Source: Flavobacteriales bacterium (GTDB lineage: Bacteria > Bacteroidota > Bacteroidia > Flavobacteriales_D > Sanyastnellaceae). From it: a DNA stretch of 19,487 nucleotides. Position 1 is the stretch's first letter; every line of letters begins with the position of its first letter. The notes under the pieces are model-generated. The model searched no databases. It worked only from the letters and a program-made list of their open reading frames with translations, and was not told the origin of the DNA. Made by a program: the position numbers and the translations under genes. Where the stretch lies: assembly GCA_947464885.1 (NCBI GenBank), contig CANHYZ010000004.1, positions 1-19,487 on the forward strand, read 5' to 3'. This document shows, piece by piece, positions 14,709 to 19,487 of this stretch.

Positions 14709-17700
14709 GTGGTTGATTTATGGGTATTGCGAATCAGTGCCAGCCTGACCACTACGGATGTGCCGACAGGTTTGCCATCCAAAGAGAATAGATCTTTAAT
14801 GGTGACAGCCTCTCCTTCCATAGCGAATCGATTAAAATTGGCTATGCGCTTCGCTGTAACATCTAAACCGTGGGATTTGGTTTTAAGCGACGTCTTGCTG
14901 CCTAAACCAATGGCTGCCTGTCTGCCTACTCCATCATCTTCAATGCGTATTTCGACAAACTCTTCCATTTGCCTCAGGCCGATGAGCAGCATGCCGGGGG
15001 TGTCTTTGTGCAACAGACCATGCCAGATGGCGTTCTCCACATAAGGCTGAATGACCATGGGCGGCACGAGCAGATTGCTCACATCGAGATTTGGGTCCAC
15101 ATCAATCTGCCATGTGAATTTATTTTCAAAGCGTTTGTTTTCAATTTCAATGTATAAGTTCAGTGCCATGAGCTCCCTTTCAAGCACAACACTGCTTTCC
15201 ATTGAGTTATCGAGAATGAGGCGAATAAGGCGGGCAAACTTGGTCACGAAAGCCGAAGCTTCATCCTTCTTATTCTTTATAATATAACTATTAATCGAGT
15301 TCAGACTATTGAAGATAAAATGCGGATTCATTTGACTGCGCAGTGCCTTATTCTCGAGTTCGTTCAACTGCTGCCGTATAGCACTCTGCTCGTTAGCTTT
15401 TCTGCGAATTAGACTGATTCGCTGCCTGTAAATCCATAACAGCAAGGCCAATACCAACAGTACAACAGGCACTATGAAAACCGTCCTTTTCCAAAAGGGT
15501 GGATCGATAATCAGTAGTAATGTGCGTTCCTGCGTGCACCATTCGCCGGCTCCGTTCTTAGCCCGAATATGAAGCGTATAAACCCCGTTATTTAATTGTG
15601 CATAGGCGGCTTCGCCTTCTTTGCCTTGAGGTACCCAATCGTGATCGACTCCATCGAGCTGCGTATAATAATAGTAATCCACTTCCGAACCAATATCGGG
15701 TACCGAAAACCGAAAGCGAACATCATCCTCTGAATACTTCAACCGAAGCGTGTCGAGCGTATTATAATTTTCTGGGCCTGAATATGGTTTTGAAAGCACT
15801 TCAATGGAGGTCATGTAGATATTTCCCTGCTCATTATTGACCAGCAACAGTTGCGGGTTGAACTTCCACGCATAGTCTCTTCCGCCGATGTACATAGCTC
15901 CATTACGATGAAATTCAATGACGTTTGCATCGGCAATTTCCAGTCCCTGTTTCTTGGTAAAATTGCGAATGTGCAGATTACGCGTATTGAGCACCGACAC
16001 TCCTTTATCGGAAAGTGCCCACAAGTTACCTGCACCATCCATAGTCATTGAAAGAATGCGAGCACTCAGCAGGCCGTCGGCCGAGGTAAAATAACGAATG
16101 CTGTCGTTCTTTGGATTTAGACAGGCAAGTCCAATGCTGAACATATTAACCCAAATACGCCCTTCCCCATCTTGCAGCACTGATTCGGCATTGCCATGAA
16201 GGATATTGGAAGCAGGGCTGTCTGTGTTAAACTTCCTGCAAACGCCACGCGCGGGGTGGAAAAGAAATAGTCCACGTTGATCAGTTACGCACCATATACC
16301 TCCTTCACTATCTGCAAAGGTTTGTATTAGGTTAAAAGAGTTTAATCCTGCAGCTTTCCGGAATGTATCAGAGTAATCAATGATGGAGCCTTCCACCTCA
16401 TTCCAAGCATAGATTCCGTTGCTTGCGGCCAGCCACAGCAAGCCGGATGAGTCGTAGTTCATCGACCATATATATGCTCCTGTAAGGCCTTCTGCAGGAA
16501 GCTGCACTCGTGCAAGCATATCCGGAGTTTGCGTATTAAACATGAGTAACCCCTGAGAGGAAGCAATATAATGGACCTTATTATTCGCTTTGGATTGAAT
16601 AACCCCATTTACGGCTAGTATTCCCGTATACCCTTGCAATGGCACCAAACCTTTGAGTTTACCTGTTTGGTTGGAAAAAGAATATAATCCATTTCTATAA
16701 TAGGTTCCACCGTATAAAAGGCTGTCGTTATCGGGTTGAATAAAAGACGAAAGCACATTCACCCCGTTCTCAAAATCAAATTTGAGCGCAGAACCGTCGT
16801 ACTCAAAAATGTCGCGCGAACGCTCCGTCATCCGAGAGAAGCCAGTATTGGTTCCCATGAAAATATGTTTCCCTGAGTTGTATAGACAAATACCCGTTTC
16901 CACACCGGGGGTGCGCGTCCAGCGCTCATTCTCCAGCTTAAGGTATTCAATAGTGCCGGAAGAATAATCTAGTATTCCAAACCCAAAATAATAGGAAGTA
17001 AAAAGAATTCTATGCTGATCAAGGAGTATGAAATCATTGATTTTATTGGCATATCCCGTGTTCTCCCGTTTTTCTCGATCAATCAAATACTGCTTCCAGG
17101 AACCATTTTTAGGATTGTATTCATAAATACCATTTACCCAAGACCCCACCAATACATTTCCTTCCTCGTTGATGTGCAACTTCAAAAACAAGTTCTTTTG
17201 CATCGACTTGCTTCCATTGGGCTCAAGCTGTTCTATTCGGGTAAAATCGCCATTAGTCGGATTAAAACGAACCAATCCCACCCGGGTCGAAATCCAAAGA
17301 TTGCCCGCTGCATCGCCCTCGACATCCATAATTTCATTGAAGTTATAGAGTTGAGAGGAATTGTCAAAGGACGTCAATGTGAAACTATCATCGCTCGGGT
17401 TAAAACGCGCAATTCCCTTTCCGAAAAAACCTATCCATAGATTGCCTGCTGTATCATAGCAAACCGCAGTAGGGTGATTATTCGGCACTCCATTGGGCTT
17501 ATCCGGATTGTACAGGAAGCGTTTAAACCGATTCTTTCTCGGATCGAAAACACTCAATCCGTTATCGTGCGTTGATATCCAAATTTGGCCCTGTGCGTCT
17601 TCAAATAAATGGACCACTTGGTTACTGCTCAAGCTTGAGCTGTCGGCAGGATTGCAAATAAAATTGGTAAATCGAAAGCCGTCAAAGCGCGACAATCCCG

Positions 17701-17878
17701 AGTTGGTGCCTACCCACAGAAATCCACTGCGATCTTTAAGGAAGCAACGTACAGTATTATCAATGAGACCTTCGTCGGGCGTGTAATGGAAGAATCGATA
17801 ACTGCTTTGCTGGGCATAGGCCTGGTTGTCTGTTGCAGACAAAAGCTTCAGCACAATAAAAAAAAGCAGCAAGCGCAT
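14705..17878 (-). CDS. Propeller/Y_Y_Y-domain membrane sensor histidine kinase (LytS-type kinase core)
   Basis: The 1057 residues begin with a signal peptide (cleavage after QAYA|QQS). A periplasmic sensor follows with many regulator-propeller (reg_prop) blades of the form D..G.LW(V/I)(G/S)T..GL.RF(D/N), for example at 49-66, 94-111, 142-160, 188-205, 476-491, 523-540, 569-588 and 613-630. A Y_Y_Y domain (about 710-790) precedes a single membrane helix (797-816), a short coiled linker and the His_kinase/HATPase module: phospho-acceptor H853 in QMNPHFIFNSLNS, N-box PPMVIQPYVENAIWHG (N949) and G-box IEDDGVGR (D981-G985). The periplasmic part is like that of the hybrid sensors of polysaccharide-utilisation loci, but here the cytoplasmic half is a LytS-type kinase that must signal through the separate LytTR regulator. 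The ligand cannot be told from the sequence. The first Met gives a complete signal peptide, so the start is well supported. Confidence 0.95.
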   Translation of the reverse strand: MRLLLFFIVLKLLSATDNQAYAQQSSYRFFHYTPDEGLIDNTVRCFLKDRSGFLWVGTNSGLSRFDGFRFTNFICNPADSSSLSSNQVVHLFEDAQGQIWISTHDNGLSVFDPRKNRFKRFLYNPDKPNGVPNNHPTAVCYDTAGNLWIGFFGKGIARFNPSDDSFTLTSFDNSSQLYNFNEIMDVEGDAAGNLWISTRVGLVRFNPTNGDFTRIEQLEPNGSKSMQKNLFLKLHINEEGNVLVGSWVNGIYEYNPKNGSWKQYLIDREKRENTGYANKINDFILLDQHRILFTSYYFGFGILDYSSGTIEYLKLENERWTRTPGVETGICLYNSGKHIFMGTNTGFSRMTERSRDIFEYDGSALKFDFENGVNVLSSFIQPDNDSLLYGGTYYRNGLYSFSNQTGKLKGLVPLQGYTGILAVNGVIQSKANNKVHYIASSQGLLMFNTQTPDMLARVQLPAEGLTGAYIWSMNYDSSGLLWLAASNGIYAWNEVEGSIIDYSDTFRKAAGLNSFNLIQTFADSEGGIWCVTDQRGLFLFHPARGVCRKFNTDSPASNILHGNAESVLQDGEGRIWVNMFSIGLACLNPKNDSIRYFTSADGLLSARILSMTMDGAGNLWALSDKGVSVLNTRNLHIRNFTKKQGLEIADANVIEFHRNGAMYIGGRDYAWKFNPQLLLVNNEQGNIYMTSIEVLSKPYSGPENYNTLDTLRLKYSEDDVRFRFSVPDIGSEVDYYYYTQLDGVDHDWVPQGKEGEAAYAQLNNGVYTLHIRAKNGAGEWCTQERTLLLIIDPPFWKRTVFIVPVVLLVLALLLWIYRQRISLIRRKANEQSAIRQQLNELENKALRSQMNPHFIFNSLNSINSYIIKNKKDEASAFVTKFARLIRLILDNSMESSVVLERELMALNLYIEIENKRFENKFTWQIDVDPNLDVSNLLVPPMVIQPYVENAIWHGLLHKDTPGMLLIGLRQMEEFVEIRIEDDGVGRQAAIGLGSKTSLKTKSHGLDVTAKRIANFNRFAMEGEAVTIKDLFSLDGKPVGTSVVVRLALIRNTHKSTT

Positions 17879-17933
17879 CCCGGTAGTTTATCTCAACGAA
17901 ATTAGAAGAACACATTCATTTCTTGTTTGGGAA

Positions 17934-17945
17934 TTAATAACCGGT
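17934..17945 (-). promoter_or_regulatory. Shared 12-base motif ACCGGTTATTAA, copy 2 (upstream of sensor kinase)
   Basis: This is an exact copy, in the same orientation relative to transcription, of the 12-mer at 13927-13938. It lies 56-67 bases upstream of the sensor-kinase ATG. A degenerate ACCGAATTT lies 21 bases further upstream on the same strand, roughly two helical turns, but matches poorly. It may allow autoregulation of the two-component pair. Confidence 0.4.
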
Positions 17946-17951
17946 CAGTTT

Positions 17952-17970
17952 GACAACAAATTCGGTTGTC
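17952..17970. other. Inverted repeat between meaB and the sensor kinase gene
   Basis: GACAAC (17952-17957) and GTTGTC (17965-17970) are separated by 7 bases. It lies 16 bases past the meaB stop and could be a short hairpin in the meaB 3' region, but no U-run follows on the - strand, so an intrinsic terminator is not well supported. It could equally be an operator. Confidence 0.3.
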
Positions 17971-17986
17971 GGCTGGGGGAAAGGGT

Positions 17987-19015
17987 CTATTTGTTTCCTT
18001 CAAGTATGTTCAATGCGGCCTGAAAGGGAGAAATTGTGCCTTCGGCAACTCGACGTTCCATAGCTTCAAGCCTTAATTTCACATCCGCGTTTTCGTAGAA
18101 GCGCTCCACGATTTTTGCACGTAATTCTTCATGCAGCCAAGACAGATTTTGCTTTTCACGTCGATCGTTGATCAAACCACGTTCTCGCATCCATGCAGTA
18201 TAATTAGCGAGTAACATGACCACGTCGTCAATCCCCTTTTGTTCCAAAGCAGAAGTTGTCATTACCGGTGGAAACCAACCGTCTTCCCGGGCAGGAAACA
18301 AGTGCAACGCCGAGGCATATTCGGCTTTGGCCCTGGTAGCATTTCCGGCGTTGTTGCCGTCGGCTTTTGTAATAATCATGGCATCGCACATTTCCATGAT
18401 GCCGCGTTTGATGCCTTGCAGCTGATCGCCTGCTCCGGCGAGCATAAGCAGTACAAAGAAGTCGGTCATGGCGTGAACTGCAGTTTCGCTTTGCCCCACG
18501 CCTACTGTTTCCACTAGAATTGTATCGTAACCTGCGGCTTCACACAGTAGAATGGTCTCGCGTGTTTTGCGCGCAACTCCCCCCAACGTATCGCTTGAAG
18601 GCGAAGGGCGGATAAACGCTCTGCTATCGGCAGCCAAGCGTTCCATGCGGGTTTTATCGCCGAGGATACTGCCCTTGCTGATGGGACTGCTGGGGTCGAC
18701 AGCCAGCACAGCGACTTTCTTCCCGGCCTCGAGTAAGGCCATGCCGAACGTATCGATGAAGGTGCTCTTCCCTACTCCGGGCACACCGGTAATTCCCATG
18801 CGGACAGACTTACCGGATTGGGGCAAGCATAAGCGCACGATCTCAGAGGCAACCTCTTCCGGTCCGCTTTCAATACATGTAATTGCTTGAGCCAAGGCTG
18901 CGCGATCACCATTCATCAGCGCAAGGGATAACGCCTTTGCATCGCGGCTTTGAGCCTGCGATCGAATAAGCGCAATCGCCTTTTCAGCACTGTCTTTTTT
19001 TGCGGAGTCGGACAT
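17987..19015 (-). CDS. meaB: Methylmalonyl-CoA mutase-associated GTPase MeaB (ArgK/LAO family)
   Basis: MeaB is a SIMIBI-class G protein that gates and protects adenosylcobalamin-dependent methylmalonyl-CoA mutase in the cytosol. From the ATG at 19015 the protein has 342 residues, normal for the family. Visible motifs are the P-loop GVPGVGKST (77-85), AVDPSSPISKGSILGDKTRM (104-123, the family's signature after the P-loop), ETVGVGQSE (169-177, switch region) and TKADG (216-220, base recognition). A helical arm typical of MeaB makes up the C-terminus. The frame is open upstream to 19060, but that extension is encoded by the GGGGTGA repeats (Pro-rich when translated) and is rejected. The mutase subunits are not in the window. 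The gene is followed after 108 bases by the sensor kinase on the same strand; I see no functional link between them. Confidence 0.95.
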   Translation of the reverse strand: MSDSAKKDSAEKAIALIRSQAQSRDAKALSLALMNGDRAALAQAITCIESGPEEVASEIVRLCLPQSGKSVRMGITGVPGVGKSTFIDTFGMALLEAGKKVAVLAVDPSSPISKGSILGDKTRMERLAADSRAFIRPSPSSDTLGGVARKTRETILLCEAAGYDTILVETVGVGQSETAVHAMTDFFVLLMLAGAGDQLQGIKRGIMEMCDAMIITKADGNNAGNATRAKAEYASALHLFPAREDGWFPPVMTTSALEQKGIDDVVMLLANYTAWMRERGLINDRREKQNLSWLHEELRAKIVERFYENADVKLRLEAMERRVAEGTISPFQAALNILEGNK

Positions 19016-19019
19016 GGGG

Positions 19020-19027
19020 CGAAGATA
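19020..19027 (-). promoter_or_regulatory. Candidate -7 promoter box of meaB (TATCTTCG)
   Basis: TATCTTCG on the - strand differs from TAnnTTTG by one base and is nearly identical to the ffh box (TATCTTTGCC against TATCTTCGCC). It is only 4 bases from the meaB ATG, so the transcript would be leaderless or nearly so. No TTG is found at the right distance, so the call is weak. Confidence 0.25.
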
Positions 19028-19034
19028 AGGGATT

Positions 19035-19079
19035 AGGGGTGAGGGGTGAGGAAAGTACAAAGTACGAAGGACGAGGTAC
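19035..19079. repeat. Two adjoining heptad arrays (AGGGGTG and RRRGKAC)
   Basis: Two copies of AGGGGTG (19035-19048) are followed by four 7-base units AAAGTAC, AAAGTAC, GAAGGAC and GAGGTAC (19052-19079). They lie immediately upstream of the meaB start and promoter-like box. The repeat length is the same as in the arrays before ffh and purC, but the unit sequence differs. Confidence 0.8.
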
Positions 19080-19131
19080 CGCGAAAGTTGGTCTTTTATT
19101 ATAGGTGAAGTGTGCGAAATCGGAGGGCAAC

Positions 19132-19163
19132 TATTTCACTAATTCACTATTTCACCATTTCAC
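19132..19163. repeat. Octad array, four TATTTCAC-like units, overlapping the end of ung
   Basis: Four 8-base units TATTTCAC, TAATTCAC, TATTTCAC and CATTTCAC run without spacers (on the - strand GTGAAATG, GTGAAATA, GTGAATTA, GTGAAATA). The last units contain the ung stop codon (19152-19154) and its final codons, so the array extends from non-coding into coding DNA. Confidence 0.8.
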
Positions 19164-19487
19164 TGAATTCAGCCCCTTTCCTTCCAAAAACGCGTTCGCC
19201 TGAGAGAAGTGTTTGCATCCGAAGAATCCTTGATAGGCCGATAAAGGCGACGGGTGTGGTGCTTTGAGCACGAGATGCTTGGTGGTGTCGATAAGCGCTT
19301 CTTTCTTTTGGGCGTAGTTGCCCCAGAGCATAAAGACTACGTGAGGCTGTCGGTCGCTGATGGTGCGAATGACTTCATCGGTGAAGGCTTCCCAACCGTA
19401 TTTGGCATGTGAACCGGGCTTCTTCTCCTCCACCGTTAGCACTGCATTGAGCAGAAACACGCCCTGTTCGGCCCAGCGCGTGAGATC
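19152..19487 (-). CDS. ung: Uracil-DNA glycosylase, C-terminal part (5' end outside window)
   Basis: Ung removes uracil from DNA by cleaving the N-glycosidic bond, starting base-excision repair in the cytoplasm. The frame is open to the window edge and reads D-L-T-R-W-A-E-Q-G-V-F-L-L-N-A-V-L-T-V, the family segment with the conserved Asn that contacts uracil, so the GTG-initiated reading at 19460 is not a real start. Further matches are PGSHAKYGWEAFTDEVI, VFMLWGNYAQKK, and the DNA-binding active-site loop APHPSPLSAYQGFFGCKHFSQAN, which contains the catalytic-loop histidine in HPSPLS. About 111 codons are present, roughly the C-terminal half. The last residues are N-S-V-K-W where I would expect something like P-I-D-W; these codons overlap the octad repeat array. 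Family assignment is secure. Confidence 0.95.
   Translation of the reverse strand, partial: DLTRWAEQGVFLLNAVLTVEEKKPGSHAKYGWEAFTDEVIRTISDRQPHVVFMLWGNYAQKKEALIDTTKHLVLKAPHPSPLSAYQGFFGCKHFSQANAFLEGKGLNSVKW

Noticed and set aside
14705..14748. Translational frameshift linking the kinase and regulator into one hybrid protein
   Set aside because: The 4-base ATGA overlap is an ordinary coupling arrangement. Both proteins are complete and no slippery sequence was seen.
3197..17878. Polysaccharide utilisation locus
   Set aside because: Only the sensor resembles PUL regulators. There is no SusC TonB-dependent transporter, SusD lipoprotein or glycan-degrading enzyme.
17952..17970. Intrinsic terminator of meaB
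   Set aside because: The stem is only 6 bases and is followed by AAACTGACC on the - strand rather than a U-run; kept only as an inverted repeat.

Overview
The window looks like chromosomal DNA from a member of the Bacteroidota, most likely Flavobacteriales or a close relative. The reasons are: (i) all four predicted exported proteins have signal peptides whose likely cleavage site leaves glutamine at +1 (A|Q), the phylum's so-called Q-rule; (ii) TAnnTTTG-type -7 promoter boxes rather than sigma70 boxes; (iii) a propeller/Y_Y_Y sensor kinase paired with a LytTR regulator; (iv) long FN3-rich and beta-rich secreted proteins. No tRNA, rRNA, CRISPR array, transposase or phage gene was seen, and no gene-free stretch exceeds about 140 bases.

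Left flank (1-3179, + strand): the 3' part of an RsmI-like SAM-dependent methyltransferase gene, then ffh (signal recognition particle GTPase) and purC (SAICAR synthase). Both junctions carry short-period tandem repeats.

Centre (3197-17878, - strand, transcribed right to left): a five-gene block. A 1057-residue membrane sensor kinase (beta-propeller repeats, Y_Y_Y domain, one TM helix, His_kinase and HATPase domains) overlaps its LytTR response regulator by 4 bases. A promoter-like sequence follows, then a tight three-gene operon (gaps of 6 and 3 bases): a putative outer-membrane beta-barrel protein of about 577 residues, a giant 2270-residue exported beta-rich protein, and a 689-residue exported FN3-repeat protein. 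A perfect 12-base sequence occurs upstream of the sensor gene and upstream of the operon promoter, so it may be a shared regulator-binding site. I propose that the five genes form one regulated envelope or surface system of unknown function. This is the most interesting part of the window.

Right flank (17987-19487, - strand): meaB (G-protein chaperone of methylmalonyl-CoA mutase) and the 3' part of ung (uracil-DNA glycosylase). The junction between them holds two kinds of 7-8 base tandem repeat, one of which runs into the end of ung. Related heptad or octad arrays lie at the rsmI-like/ffh, ffh/purC and meaB/ung junctions but at none of the junctions in the central block.
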